Shown: positions 44,370-53,780 of the stretch, piece by piece
Layout: each line of letters begins with the position of its first letter
Position numbering within the stretch: position 1 is the stretch's first letter
Source: Bombella favorum
Lineage (GTDB): Bacteria > Pseudomonadota > Alphaproteobacteria > Acetobacterales > Acetobacteraceae
Assembly (NCBI RefSeq): GCF_014048475.1
Contig: NZ_NWUS01000002.1
Location: forward strand, 186,001 to 250,000
Length of the DNA: 64,000 nucleotides
Direction: 5' to 3'
Position numbers and translations under genes: made by a program
The notes under the pieces: generated by a model
What the model was told of the DNA's origin: nothing
The model's input: only the letters and a program-made list of their open reading frames with translations
Databases searched by the model: none

Positions 44370-44430
44370 AGACCTGTTCACAGTCCCTCGTGACCTGATG
44401 AGGAAGACAGACTCTCTTTAAGTAGCCACC

Positions 44431-45348
44431 TCAGCGTTTGAGGTGTGGCAGAAGCTCCATCATCATATTGGAAAGACTCACAAAGCCTTCCTGCAACTGA
44501 GCCACCTGCTGCTGAAGCTGCATCATATAATGCCGCTCTAAATGGTTGCTCTGGATGAAGCCAGCCTGCAACTGCCGCAGGCGGTCACCACCCTGTATGG
44601 CTTTGCGTATCACGCTGTTTTTATAGGTAATTGAATAATCATACGGCACTTCATGCCAGCTCGTATCATTAGCGCCACCAGCTGCTAAACGATGATGATA
44701 AGAGCAGAGGAAGTCCCCAATGATGCCGATTTCTCCAGCAAGCATAATGCGGATGAACAGGTCATGATCCTCGACATAATCGAGCCGCGTTTCCACATCC
44801 CCTGCCACAGCCAAAGCAGACCGCCGAAAGAGAAACGTAATAGGCATGACAACATAAGCGTGAGACAGATACAGGCTATAATCCACCACAGCGCCGCTCT
44901 TGAGGCCATATTGATCGGTTTTTCTGTCTGTAATGATACGGCCATCTTCAACATGTTCGTACACATCGTAATTGCTGGTTGTGATACCCGCAAAGAAACC
45001 AGCTTTGTCCTTCTCGAGATAAGCGACTGTCTCTGCCAGGAAGGCAGGCTCCAACGTGTCATCATCATCATGAATGAGGATGTAGGGCTCATCAGAGACG
45101 GCGAGCGCAAGGGCCAATGCCTTGCTACGCCCGACTGACCGGGGCAGATCCACACAGGAGAGACGCTCCCCCCATGGAGCACTCTGCTCCGCCACGCAAT
45201 CCCGCAAGGCGTTCATATCCCCACCATCATTGATGATGTGAATACGGAAATCCTGAAAACTCTGCCGCTTCAGACAGTCCAAAGCCCGACGCAAAAAGAG
45301 TGGACGGTTTTTTGTTCGTAATAGAATCGCTACTTTATGGGATGACAT
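44431..45348 (-). CDS. Family 2 glycosyltransferase
   Basis: A 305-residue cytoplasmic enzyme with a GT2 fold: VAILLRTKNRPLFLRRALDC, IHIINDGGDMN, SVGRSKALALALA, the metal-binding ILIHDDDDTLEP, and LDYVEDHDLFIRIMLAGEIG. The C-terminal 40 residues are helical (LQQQVAQLQEGFVSLSNMMM). The TPR-glycosyltransferase gene ends four bases upstream, so they form a pair. Acceptor unknown; flagellin is a candidate from context. Confidence 0.85.
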   Translation of the reverse strand: MSSHKVAILLRTKNRPLFLRRALDCLKRQSFQDFRIHIINDGGDMNALRDCVAEQSAPWGERLSCVDLPRSVGRSKALALALAVSDEPYILIHDDDDTLEPAFLAETVAYLEKDKAGFFAGITTSNYDVYEHVEDGRIITDRKTDQYGLKSGAVVDYSLYLSHAYVVMPITFLFRRSALAVAGDVETRLDYVEDHDLFIRIMLAGEIGIIGDFLCSYHHRLAAGGANDTSWHEVPYDYSITYKNSVIRKAIQGGDRLRQLQAGFIQSNHLERHYMMQLQQQVAQLQEGFVSLSNMMMELLPHLKR

Positions 45349-45351
45349 GCC

Positions 45352-46986
45352 TCAGGCCTCCATAATCCGCTGTCGCAGGCGGTGGCCTACGTCTTGCAGA
45401 ACCGGGGCCAAAGATAGTTCCTGCGCCCGGAAGATACGCATGGTGGGGTACCACGGGGTCCGCTCCCCCTGATCCCCCCACCGCCAACAAGCATCCCAGC
45501 GACTGACAAGCCAAACCTCCCGGCCCAGTGCCCCCGCCAAATGCAGCGGTGCCGTATCTACGGAAATGACAAGGTCCAGACTTTCCATCAGGGCTGCCGT
45601 ATCGGCCATGTCCTGCACGCTCCCCATCAGATCATGCACGACCGGCCCGCCTGCCTGTTCCAGCTCCTTACGCCGGGAGCCATATTGCAGGCTAAACACA
45701 TCAGCCTGCACAGGGCCCAACGCCTCCATCATTTCGGCAAAACTGGTGGATCTCCGCCGGTCTGCCGCTACATCTTCCGCACTGGTTCGGGCATCCCCGG
45801 CCCATACCAACCCCACACGCAAACGCCGCCCGGTAGGTGATGGACCATCTATACGGCCATTCTGTGCCACGGCCTGTTCCACAAGATGGGCAAAATGATC
45901 CCGCCGCCGTTCTAGAACCTCCAAATACGGACTAAAGGCCGGGACATCGGCGGGGCTTCTGAGGCCACAAAAATAAGGAAGGTCCGGTATCGGAGAGGAA
46001 AAATCATACTCGCCCGCCAATTCTGGATGATCCAGAATATCCGTTATCGGGCAGACCTCCACCATAGGGTAGCTCTCCCGCAGTAGCCGGACTAACACTG
46101 GTGGAACAGCCAGCGTAACCCGCCCCGCCTGACGGGCAATCTGCGGCAGGAAGCGGATGAACTGGATCGTATCGCCCAGCCCCTGCTCCTGATAGAAGAG
46201 GATATTCTTTCCCTTGAGTGGGACATTCTTCGTCAACCGTGGCAGGTCCTGATAAAACCAACATTCGAGACTAGGCACACGGGGCACACGCTTTACATAA
46301 CGGGCAAAACCTTCCTCGTACTCACCAGCCTTCAGAAGGGCGATGGCATAGCCAAAGGATACGGTCTCATGCCGGGAAGATAGTTCCATACCCCGGCGGT
46401 AGTAGGTTAGTGCCTCCCGGGAGCGGTTCAGCCGTTCCAGCGCGCAGCCCATATTATTATAGAGCGAGATGGAAGGCGGTTCATCCCGCAACCATACGGC
46501 CAATATCTGCTCGGCCTGATCGGCCATGCCAGCTTCCAGAAGTGCCATAGAGAGATGCGCCCCTACCAGTGGCCGATGTTCCGGCAGGGTCTGGGCAACC
46601 TCCATAAAGAGGGCCATAGCTTCCTCTCTCTGCCCCGCCGCCATGAGCGCATCCGCTAAAAAAACCTTTATCTCGCCCCGCACGGAAGCCATCGCCGGTT
46701 CTGTTTCTGGCAACAGGAGCAAAGCCTTGCGGAATACGGCAATCACTACCTCATATCGAGAGCAAAACCGATTCAGAAAAAGCCCCGCAGCCAGTATAAG
46801 GGGCACATCCTGCGTACTCTGTGCTGCCTGTATGGCTAACCCTACAGCGTGTTCTAATTCACCACAGGCAACCAGCTTCTGGCAGTAGGCTGTCAGTTCC
46901 TGTGGTGTTAGCGCACTCTGTTCATCCTCCGTCCCGGCTACGTGCTCCCCCCGTTCCACTTGCACCATCCTGCTGCCCTTCTTCAT
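45352..46986 (-). CDS. TPR plus glycosyltransferase protein, FlmG-like
   Basis: A 544-residue protein. The N-terminal half is TPR repeats (LTPQELTAYCQKLVACGELE; AQTLPEHRPLVGAHLSMALL; SLYNNMGCALERLNRSREAL). The C-terminal half is a GT-B type glycosyltransferase: NILFYQEQGLGDTIQFIRFL, RVGLVWAGDARTS, and LVISVDTAPLHLAGALGREV. The combination resembles FlmG, which modifies flagellins in Caulobacter; this is a context and architecture match, not proof. It is divergent from flhA and paired with a GT2 gene. Confidence 0.82.
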   Translation of the reverse strand: MKKGSRMVQVERGEHVAGTEDEQSALTPQELTAYCQKLVACGELEHAVGLAIQAAQSTQDVPLILAAGLFLNRFCSRYEVVIAVFRKALLLLPETEPAMASVRGEIKVFLADALMAAGQREEAMALFMEVAQTLPEHRPLVGAHLSMALLEAGMADQAEQILAVWLRDEPPSISLYNNMGCALERLNRSREALTYYRRGMELSSRHETVSFGYAIALLKAGEYEEGFARYVKRVPRVPSLECWFYQDLPRLTKNVPLKGKNILFYQEQGLGDTIQFIRFLPQIARQAGRVTLAVPPVLVRLLRESYPMVEVCPITDILDHPELAGEYDFSSPIPDLPYFCGLRSPADVPAFSPYLEVLERRRDHFAHLVEQAVAQNGRIDGPSPTGRRLRVGLVWAGDARTSAEDVAADRRRSTSFAEMMEALGPVQADVFSLQYGSRRKELEQAGGPVVHDLMGSVQDMADTAALMESLDLVISVDTAPLHLAGALGREVWLVSRWDACWRWGDQGERTPWYPTMRIFRAQELSLAPVLQDVGHRLRQRIMEA

Positions 46987-47166
46987 GGTTTCATTCCTAA
47001 ATGACCTTAAAAGCCATATTTCATGAGAATAACATGTCCTTATAAGCCTTGATGGGCAAGGCTTTAATGGTTAAATTAAAAATCCATAGATAACATGCCT
47101 TAATAAACCCTGTTACAGGCCTTTCCCACAACTGGGGGGGGCTCTGGCAGCACAGCATCAGTCAGG
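46987..47166. promoter_or_regulatory. Divergent promoter region before flhA and the glycosyltransferase pair
   Basis: AT-rich gap with CAAGGCTTTA and GGTTAAATTAA elements around 47058-47080. No gene. It probably drives flhA rightward and the TPR-glycosyltransferase leftward. Confidence 0.35.
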
Positions 47167-49374
47167 ATGACAATGTCCGCTTCCTCTTCCTCTCCGCAGC
47201 AGTCTGGCCCTTCTGCTCCCAAGGCGGCTACTGGTGCAGGAGAAGCTAGCGGCCTTGGGGGATGGATAAGCGGCTTAATACGAAATCCCGCCGAACTCTT
47301 CAGGCCGAATGGTGCCGCCTCCGGGATTGTCACCCGCCTGCCCGGAACGGACATTCTGCTGGCTCTGGGCGTGATCCTGCTGATCTCCATTCTCATCGTA
47401 CCACTTCCCACTCTGATTCTAGATATCGGGCTCTCCCTTTCCATTACCTCCTCGGTGCTGATCCTCATGGTGGCGCTGTTTCTGGAGCGTCCGCTGGACT
47501 TCACCTCCTTCCCGACATTGCTCCTACTGACGACTATGTTCCGCCTCTCGCTGGAGGTAGCCACAACGAGGCTCATCCTCAGCCACGGGAATGAAGGAGC
47601 CTTTGCAGCCGGGCATGTCGTGGCCTCCTTCGGGGGCTTCCTCATGGGGAATGATGTGGTGATCGGCGGAATCGTCTTCTGTATCCTGCTGGTGGTGAAT
47701 TTCATGGTCATCACCAAAGGGTCGGGCCGTATTGCCGAAGTCTCGGCTCGCTTCTTTCTGGATGCCATGCCCGGCAAGCAGATGGCCATTGATGCCGACC
47801 TCGCCTCTGGGGCCATCAATGAGCGTGCGGCTCGATCCAAACGTAAGGAACTGGAAGAGGAAAGTGCCTTCTATGGCGCTATGGATGGTGCGGCAAAATT
47901 TGTCCGCAATGACGCCATAGCGGGAATCCTTATCACGGCCATCAACATTCTTGGCGGGCTGACCATTGGTGTGCTGCGCCATGACATGCCTATCAGTGAA
48001 GCGGCAAAAACTTTCACGACCCTAACCATCGGTGACGGTCTGGTCTCCCAGATTCCTGCGCTACTGGTCTCACTAGCAGCTGGTATTGTCGTCACAAAAG
48101 GCGGGACGGATGGCTCTGCAGACGTCACGCTTTTCCGTCAGCTTGGGGGTAATGCCAAGCCGCTCGCCATTGCGGCCACCCTGTCGGCCCTGTTTGCCGT
48201 TATGCCCGGCCTGCCTGCCCTGCCCTTCCTTATGATTGCCGCTGTTGCCGGGATCGGGGCGTGGATCCGTTATAAAACACCACAAAAGGATGAAAGCGAG
48301 CAGGACCTCACCCAGCCGCCTGCCCCCACGACACAGCCCATTTCCGACCTTCTGAAGATTGACCTCCTCCGGCTGGAAATCGGCTACGGGCTGCTACCGC
48401 TTGCCAGCGGCGACAATGCCCAGATCACCAAACAGATCAAAGCACTCCGCCGCAAGATGGCAGCGGATATGGGCTTCATTACCCCCTCGGTACGGATTCA
48501 GGATAATATCCAGCTGGCGACAGACCAGTATATCATCAAACTCAAAGAGATTGACATTGCTTCCGGGGAGGTTCGTCCCAATCATCTTCTAGCTATCTGC
48601 CCATCTCACAAGAATGACCAGAACACCCTGCCCGGTGAGAAAACAACTGAGCCCTCCTTCAATCTGCCTGCCGTATGGATTGATCCTGACCTGAAGAAAC
48701 AGGCAACAGACTGGGGGTATACTGTGGTGGACCCAGTCACCGTCATCATCACCCACCTGACGGAATCCATCAGCCAGAATCTGGGCGATCTGCTGACCTA
48801 TGCCGCTACACAAGCCCTACTGGATGACCTGCCCTCTGAAGAGCAAAAGCTCGTCAATGACCTCATCCCCTCACAGGTTTCACTCAGCACGGTGCAGCGT
48901 GTCCTCCAATCGCTGTTGCAGGAGCGTATCTCCATCCGAGACCTGCCCACCATTCTGGAAAGCATACAAGAAGGGCACGCCCTCGCCGCCAAGGGCATCA
49001 AGGCGCTGACAGCCCATGTCCGCATCCGTCTCGCCCGACAAATCTGCAATAGTTATGTTGGTGCCTCCGGCTGTATCTCCATGATTACCCTCTCCCCCGA
49101 CTGGGAGAGCAACATCCTCAACAACACGGTTGGGCAGGGTGATGACCGCACATTGGCCATGCCCCCGGCCATGCTGGACCGCTTTGTTACGGCGCTGCGT
49201 AGTGCCTTCGACCAAACAGCCTCATTAGGGGAAATGCCCGTTATCGTCACGACCTCTGCCACACGGGATTCCGTGCGGATGATCGTAGACCGTATCCGCC
49301 CCTCGGTCGCTGTCATGGCGCAGGCAGAAATCTATCCCCGCACCCGTATCCGTACCGTCGCTACAGTGAACTGA
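47167..49374 (+). CDS. flhA: FlhA export gate protein
   Basis: Central export-gate protein of 735 residues. The N-terminal part has eight hydrophobic helices, with LILDIGLSLSITSSVLILMV, FTSFPTLLLLTTMFRLSLEV followed by ATTRLIL, then AISEAAKTF-type and SQIPALLVSLAAGIVVTKGG. The cytoplasmic C-domain ends NEIYPR-like QAEIYPRTRIRTVATVN. Start may be ATG 47167 or ATG 47173; AGGATGAC favours the latter. The FlhF-like gene follows 45 bases later. Confidence 0.96.
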   Translation: MTMSASSSSPQQSGPSAPKAATGAGEASGLGGWISGLIRNPAELFRPNGAASGIVTRLPGTDILLALGVILLISILIVPLPTLILDIGLSLSITSSVLILMVALFLERPLDFTSFPTLLLLTTMFRLSLEVATTRLILSHGNEGAFAAGHVVASFGGFLMGNDVVIGGIVFCILLVVNFMVITKGSGRIAEVSARFFLDAMPGKQMAIDADLASGAINERAARSKRKELEEESAFYGAMDGAAKFVRNDAIAGILITAINILGGLTIGVLRHDMPISEAAKTFTTLTIGDGLVSQIPALLVSLAAGIVVTKGGTDGSADVTLFRQLGGNAKPLAIAATLSALFAVMPGLPALPFLMIAAVAGIGAWIRYKTPQKDESEQDLTQPPAPTTQPISDLLKIDLLRLEIGYGLLPLASGDNAQITKQIKALRRKMAADMGFITPSVRIQDNIQLATDQYIIKLKEIDIASGEVRPNHLLAICPSHKNDQNTLPGEKTTEPSFNLPAVWIDPDLKKQATDWGYTVVDPVTVIITHLTESISQNLGDLLTYAATQALLDDLPSEEQKLVNDLIPSQVSLSTVQRVLQSLLQERISIRDLPTILESIQEGHALAAKGIKALTAHVRIRLARQICNSYVGASGCISMITLSPDWESNILNNTVGQGDDRTLAMPPAMLDRFVTALRSAFDQTASLGEMPVIVTTSATRDSVRMIVDRIRPSVAVMAQAEIYPRTRIRTVATVN

Positions 49375-49419
49375 ATTCTCCCGACAGATTACAACTCCCT
49401 CAACACCGGACCCTGACCC

Positions 49420-50250
49420 ATGAGCAGCTTTTCCACCTATCAGACCTCCCACCAGCTTCCTCCCGGTTCTGCTGGCCCGGCCCGGCCAGATGGCGCACCA
49501 GGAGCCAGTGGAGACGTAGCCCTTCCGGCCAATGCCCTCAGCATCCCGGACATTCTGGCGTGGCATTCCATACCGCAGGAGCTGATCAACGCCATGGCGG
49601 GCAGCAGTCTCGCCGCAGGGCTAGAACGTATGATCGACTTTTCTCCTTTCCCCCTACAACTGGGGGTGCCGATGGCACTGGGGGGGGCCTCAGGCTCCGG
49701 CAAGTCCCTAACTCTAGCCAAACTAGCCGCCCGCTATGCCCGACAAGCCCGACAGTCTGGCGGCAGAATAAGGCGGCCCCTCGTCCTCGCATGCGACAGC
49801 ACGCCGGGCAGTTACATCAAACTTGCCTCCATCCTGCGTGGCTGCGACATTGACCTCATGAAGGCCTATGGCGGCATAAATCCCCGCTTTATCGACAGCT
49901 ATAACCGCATCATTCTGGTGGATTTGCCGGGGCTCTGCGTCTACTCCCCTAAGGCCATGACAGAAATGAGAGATGTCGTAGCCCGCACAGAAGCCAACCT
50001 TTCCCTCGTCATCCCGGCGGGGATGGACCCGGAGGAAAGTACGGACATTGCCGCTGCCTTCCAGCAATATGGTGCAAAATCGATGATTGCCAGCCGTATG
50101 GAACAATCCGGCCGCATTGGCAGCATCATCACAGCGGCAGCTTGCGGCCTGTCCCTAACCTATGGCAGCTACTCCGGCAGCATCAATGAAGGCTTTACCC
50201 AGCTGACACCTGCCATTCTTGCCCGGCGGCTTCTGGTACTGCCGGGGTGA
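49420..50250 (+). CDS. flhF: FlhF-like SRP-type GTPase, degenerate G4 motif
   Basis: FlhF recruits or positions flagella (known). The 276-residue protein has P-loop GGASGSGKS at 88-96, strand VLACDSTPG, and G3-like VDLPG at 167-171. The usual TKxD specificity motif is SRMEQ at 225-229, lacking the Asp, so nucleotide specificity may be altered. C-terminal GLSLTYGSYSGSINEGFTQ matches SRP GTPases. It lacks the long N-terminal B domain of many FlhF proteins, so it is shorter than usual. It directly follows flhA, which supports the name. Confidence 0.78.
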   Translation: MSSFSTYQTSHQLPPGSAGPARPDGAPGASGDVALPANALSIPDILAWHSIPQELINAMAGSSLAAGLERMIDFSPFPLQLGVPMALGGASGSGKSLTLAKLAARYARQARQSGGRIRRPLVLACDSTPGSYIKLASILRGCDIDLMKAYGGINPRFIDSYNRIILVDLPGLCVYSPKAMTEMRDVVARTEANLSLVIPAGMDPEESTDIAAAFQQYGAKSMIASRMEQSGRIGSIITAAACGLSLTYGSYSGSINEGFTQLTPAILARRLLVLPG

Positions 50251-50254
50251 GTAA

Positions 50255-50274
50255 GGCGGGGACTATCCCCCGCC
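50255..50274. terminator. Hairpin between convergent flhF-like and fliP
   Basis: GGCGGGG (50255-50261) pairs with CCCCGCC (50268-50274) around a six-base loop at the junction of the two genes. No T-run follows, so termination is likely weak. Confidence 0.4.
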
Positions 50275-51129
50275 AAAACTGCGAACCAGCCCGCCCGATA
50301 CCATCTGAAACCCATCCACAAGCACAAAGAAAATCAGCTTGAAAGGTAGAGAAATGGTCGGAGGGGGCAACATCATCATGCCCAAGCTCATCAACACGCT
50401 AGAGGTAACAAGGTCGATTACCAAAAAAGGCAGATAGAGCAGAAAGCCCATCTCAAACCCACGACTTAGCTCTCCAACCATGAAGGCCGGAACAATGACC
50501 CGCCACGGCGGAGGTGGTGCAACCCCGTTGGCTGGTGCAGGCTGAGGCTTGAGCCCGGCCAGATGATAGAAGATGGCTACATCATTCGGACGGGCATTAT
50601 GGATCATAAAATCCCGGAACGGCTCCGCCGCTGCCTGAAGCCCAGCCATCTCTTCCACACGGCCATCCATCAGAGGTTCAATGCCCTGCTGCCATGATCG
50701 TTCCAAAGTAGGTTGCATGACAAACAAAGTCAGGATCAAGGCCAGAGCCACCAGCACCATATTAGGCGGCGTCCCCTGCGCACCGATGGCACTCCGCAGA
50801 AGGGAGAGCGTGATGATAATGCGTGTGAAGGCTGTCATCATCACCAGCAGACTGGGGGCTAGAGACAGAAACGCTACAAGGGCTGTAAGCTGGATGAGGC
50901 GGCTTGTTGTCCCGGCCTCACCAATGCCACCACCTTTTCCCATGTCCAGCGTAACGGATTGCGCTGTAGCCGGATGAGCTAAAAAACACAGCAGCGTGAT
51001 AGCCCCTACTAGACCAAACACCCCTACCGCCCCTAACAGCACAGCCCGCCGCAGACGCCGCCAAACCACTGCTATTTTTACCCTGCTCTCAGAGGCCAGG
51101 CGGCCTTCCATCGCACAGTCCGCCATCAT
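50263..51129 (-). CDS. fliP: FliP export gate protein
   Basis: Core of the export gate, 288 residues, with a signal-like N-terminal helix and four membrane helices. Diagnostic segments are LTALVAFLSLAPSLLVMMTA, FTRIIITLSLLRSAIGAQGT and the C-terminal SLPFKLIFFVLVDGFQMVSG. Start ATG 51129 overlaps the fliO stop by four bases (ATGA). The frame continues to 51219 inside fliO without need. Confidence 0.95.
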   Translation of the reverse strand: MMADCAMEGRLASESRVKIAVVWRRLRRAVLLGAVGVFGLVGAITLLCFLAHPATAQSVTLDMGKGGGIGEAGTTSRLIQLTALVAFLSLAPSLLVMMTAFTRIIITLSLLRSAIGAQGTPPNMVLVALALILTLFVMQPTLERSWQQGIEPLMDGRVEEMAGLQAAAEPFRDFMIHNARPNDVAIFYHLAGLKPQPAPANGVAPPPPWRVIVPAFMVGELSRGFEMGFLLYLPFLVIDLVTSSVLMSLGMMMLPPPTISLPFKLIFFVLVDGFQMVSGGLVRSFGGG

Positions 51130-51530
51130 GTCATCTCCCGCCTCTGTCCCTGTCCTGCTCGTCCCGTAGGGCATGATTCTGCCGTAGGACCCGCACCAGC
51201 CCCCAACCAACCGACGCACAGATCAGACGGGCCACCTGTCAGAATAATGGCTGTCGCCCGCCGCCCTTCTGCATCCCGGACAGCTACGGAGAACAGGGTC
51301 CGTTTCGTCCCCAGGGGGATAGCTTCCTGCACCTTCAGGGCACGTTCCTTCATGCCGCCATCGTTCAGCAAGGCTGGCATACGGTGCTTCAGCCGCCGCA
51401 CACACCAAGGAGTGATAAAAATCAGCCCTACGACAAGCAAAAGGGCTAGAAGCGGGTTCATGTGAAAACCCATGACAGCGTGCATCATGGCACCAGAACC
51501 GTGCGTCTCTCCACCGGGGGCTACCATCAT
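51126..51530 (-). CDS. fliO: FliO export gate assembly protein
   Basis: A 134-residue protein with one transmembrane helix (PLLALLLVVGLIFITPW) and a small cytoplasmic domain (KVQEAIPLGTKRTLFSVAVR), as in FliO. Its start overlaps the fliN stop and its stop overlaps the fliP start, which confirms the operon order fliN-fliO-fliP. Confidence 0.88.
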   Translation of the reverse strand: MMVAPGGETHGSGAMMHAVMGFHMNPLLALLLVVGLIFITPWCVRRLKHRMPALLNDGGMKERALKVQEAIPLGTKRTLFSVAVRDAEGRRATAIILTGGPSDLCVGWLGAGAGPTAESCPTGRAGQGQRREMT

Positions 51531-51904
51531 GTGCTAGCGGATGAAGACATGATCTCCGTCATTGTCACGGCGATGTTATCATCCTCAATGATGGTGATTT
51601 CACCACGGGCGATCAGCCTGTCATTGGCGTAAATATCAATGGAGGAACCAAGTTTACGATTCAACGGCACCACAGCACCGCGGCCAAGACGTACAAGGTC
51701 CCGGACCGGCATTTTCACATCACCCACAACAGCCGTAATCTTGACTGGAACATCGAGGATCGCTTCCCGCTCCCGTTCCTTTTCCTGCTGGGTGTCATGT
51801 AAGGTTCTGCCCTCTTCCTGCACATCCGAGGCAAAATCAGCCAGATCGACCTCTGGTGCGTGCGTCTGCTGCGCCGTTTCAGCTGTGTTGTTATCCTCTG
51901 CCAT
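51527..51904 (-). CDS. fliN: FliN flagellar motor switch protein
   Basis: C-ring subunit, 125 residues. The SpoA-type domain is clear: LDVPVKITAVVGDVKMPVRD, LVRLGRGAVVPLNRKLGSSI, DIYANDRLIARGEITIIEDD. The N-terminal 50 residues are acidic linker. GGAGAGTAACG lies before the ATG. fliM is not in this window. Confidence 0.95.
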   Translation of the reverse strand: MAEDNNTAETAQQTHAPEVDLADFASDVQEEGRTLHDTQQEKEREREAILDVPVKITAVVGDVKMPVRDLVRLGRGAVVPLNRKLGSSIDIYANDRLIARGEITIIEDDNIAVTMTEIMSSSAST

Positions 51905-51906
51905 CG

Positions 51907-52686
51907 TTACTCTCCTTCATGCTCTGCTGTCTGTTCTTCATCCGTGGGCGGGTTGACTGCGGGGCGAGCCTCCGCAGCGGGTGGGCGGGTTAGGGCCTGC
52001 ATGGCATCCTCCACACGCTGGCGAACCCCCTCCGCCCATTTTTGCTTGTCCAGAACAATTCGTGTCTCTTCTGCTGCAACTGTGAGATGTCCCATCTGCC
52101 GGTCCGCTTCCACATGCAGGGACACACCCTTCAACCCGGCCAATGCAGCCCGTAAAGCGGCCTCATCCGCTCCCGAGCAGGTCAGACTGACCGGCCCCTC
52201 ACACCGCCGGACAAGTGCGGCGGCATCCTCTGCCAGATGGCGGCCCAGTTTTGTGCGGGACAAATCACCAGCGACCAACTCTTCCACCGTCTGGCATACG
52301 CCCTGCACAAACAAATCAGCCATCTGTGTCGCAATGTCATGACGGCGGCTTTCTTCTTCCTCCATGAAGGCCAGAACCTGCCGCACAGCCTCTGCCATCT
52401 GGCCGGAAAGCTGCTGACCAGCTGCCTGCTCGCCCGCATCATGTCCCTGCTGCCAGGCATCCCGTTTTAACTGCTCCAACTCATCGGGATGGAGCGTGAC
52501 AACCGGCTCCGCAGTAGGGGCTTCCTCCTCCTGATCAGCCTCATCATCCCCCTGCTCCACACCTGCCAACATGACAGGATCATGAGCGGAAAAATCCTCC
52601 AAACTATCACTGAAAGCCCGGCTCCCGGCAAAAGACGTAGCCTCCAAGCCTGTTTGATGCTGCACATCCTGTCCCATTGGCGTCAC
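51907..52686 (-). CDS. fliH: FliH-like export ATPase regulator
   Basis: Regulator of FliI, 259 residues: acidic N-terminus, a GxxxG-like helix (WQQGHDAGEQAAGQQLSGQM), coiled coil and a C-terminal domain (LHVEADRQMGHLTVAAEETR). Identified by position between fliG and fliN as well as by sequence. GTG at 52686 overlaps the fliG stop; ATG 52677 is an alternative start. Confidence 0.85.
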   Translation of the reverse strand: MTPMGQDVQHQTGLEATSFAGSRAFSDSLEDFSAHDPVMLAGVEQGDDEADQEEEAPTAEPVVTLHPDELEQLKRDAWQQGHDAGEQAAGQQLSGQMAEAVRQVLAFMEEEESRRHDIATQMADLFVQGVCQTVEELVAGDLSRTKLGRHLAEDAAALVRRCEGPVSLTCSGADEAALRAALAGLKGVSLHVEADRQMGHLTVAAEETRIVLDKQKWAEGVRQRVEDAMQALTRPPAAEARPAVNPPTDEEQTAEHEGE

Positions 52687-53768
52687 TCGATGATCTCATC
52701 ATCGGAAGAGGAGGGCGAAATATCAATTTCCCCATCATTAGCCATTGTCTTGATAAGGGTAATAAGCTCCATCTGGGCTGCTTCAGCATCCCTCATACGG
52801 ACAGCCCCCAGCCCTCGGATCTCATCTTCCAGAAGGCCAGCGGCACGTTTGGAAACACAGCCAAAGAAGAGCTGACGAATGCCCTCATTCGTACCCTTAA
52901 GGGCCAGAGGCAGCCTGCTTTTGGCCTCACCATCACGATTGATGGCAGCCATAACACGCATCATATCATCCGGTGTCAGACGCTTAATGTCATCGAAGGT
53001 GAATTTCAGCTTATTCACCTTCTCCATATCTTCCTCGCTCCGGCGGCCAAGCTGTTCTGTCAGGAGTGCTTCGGTCTTCCGATCGAAATTATTGTATACC
53101 TCCGCCACAAAAGCGTAGCTGTCCCGCTTTGTGGAACGACCAAAGGCAGTAATAAGTTCCTTGCGCAAGGTTGTTTCCAAACTCTCCAACACATCTTTGC
53201 TAACCGGGCTCATATGCAAGATGCGCATGATGACATCCGTAGCGAAGTCTTCCGGGAAGAGTGAAAGAACACGGGCCACATGGGCCGGTGAAATGTAACT
53301 CAGAATAACAGCGACCGTCTGCGGCTGTTCGTTACGCAGATAATTGGCAAGAGCTGTTTCGGGCATATTGCCCATCTTTGCCCAGACACTCCGCCCAGAA
53401 GGCCCCCTAATGTCCTCCATAATCTTCTCGACCATTTCAGCCGGGAGGGCACGCTTCAGATAATCTTCTGTCGTTTCGTAACTACCAACAAAACCATCCG
53501 AACTTGCGAATTTCTGCGAGAATTCGCTACAGACAGCCTCCACAATCGAGGCCTTAACCAGCCCCAGAGACGACATAGCCCGCGAAATATCCCGCACCTC
53601 ATCTTCCTGAAGGGAACGGAAAATACGGGCAGAATGTTCCTGCCCAATGGCCAACATCAAGATCGCAGCCTTCCGGCTACCGCTCATCCCTGCCGTCAAG
53701 CTGGGTGGTGCCACGCTGGATGATGAAACTTCATTGCCTGCCTCCGCAGGGAGTGCCTGTTCTGCCAT
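52683..53768 (-). CDS. fliG: FliG flagellar motor switch protein
   Basis: Torque-generating C-ring protein of 361 residues. The N-terminal domain has KAAILMLAIGQEHSARIFRS, the middle domain NEQPQTVAVILSYISPAHVA followed by RVLSLFPED, and the C-domain DDMMRVMAAINRDGEAKSRL. GCTGAGGAG precedes the ATG. It begins 12 bases after the fliF stop. Confidence 0.96.
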   Translation of the reverse strand: MAEQALPAEAGNEVSSSSVAPPSLTAGMSGSRKAAILMLAIGQEHSARIFRSLQEDEVRDISRAMSSLGLVKASIVEAVCSEFSQKFASSDGFVGSYETTEDYLKRALPAEMVEKIMEDIRGPSGRSVWAKMGNMPETALANYLRNEQPQTVAVILSYISPAHVARVLSLFPEDFATDVIMRILHMSPVSKDVLESLETTLRKELITAFGRSTKRDSYAFVAEVYNNFDRKTEALLTEQLGRRSEEDMEKVNKLKFTFDDIKRLTPDDMMRVMAAINRDGEAKSRLPLALKGTNEGIRQLFFGCVSKRAAGLLEDEIRGLGAVRMRDAEAAQMELITLIKTMANDGEIDISPSSSDDEIIE

Positions 53769-53780
53769 GGTTGCGTCTCC

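Noticed and set aside
44438-44461. Hairpin CACCTCA...TGAGGTG at the end of the GT2 gene
   Set aside because: It lies within coding sequence and has no following T-run, so a terminator call is not supported.
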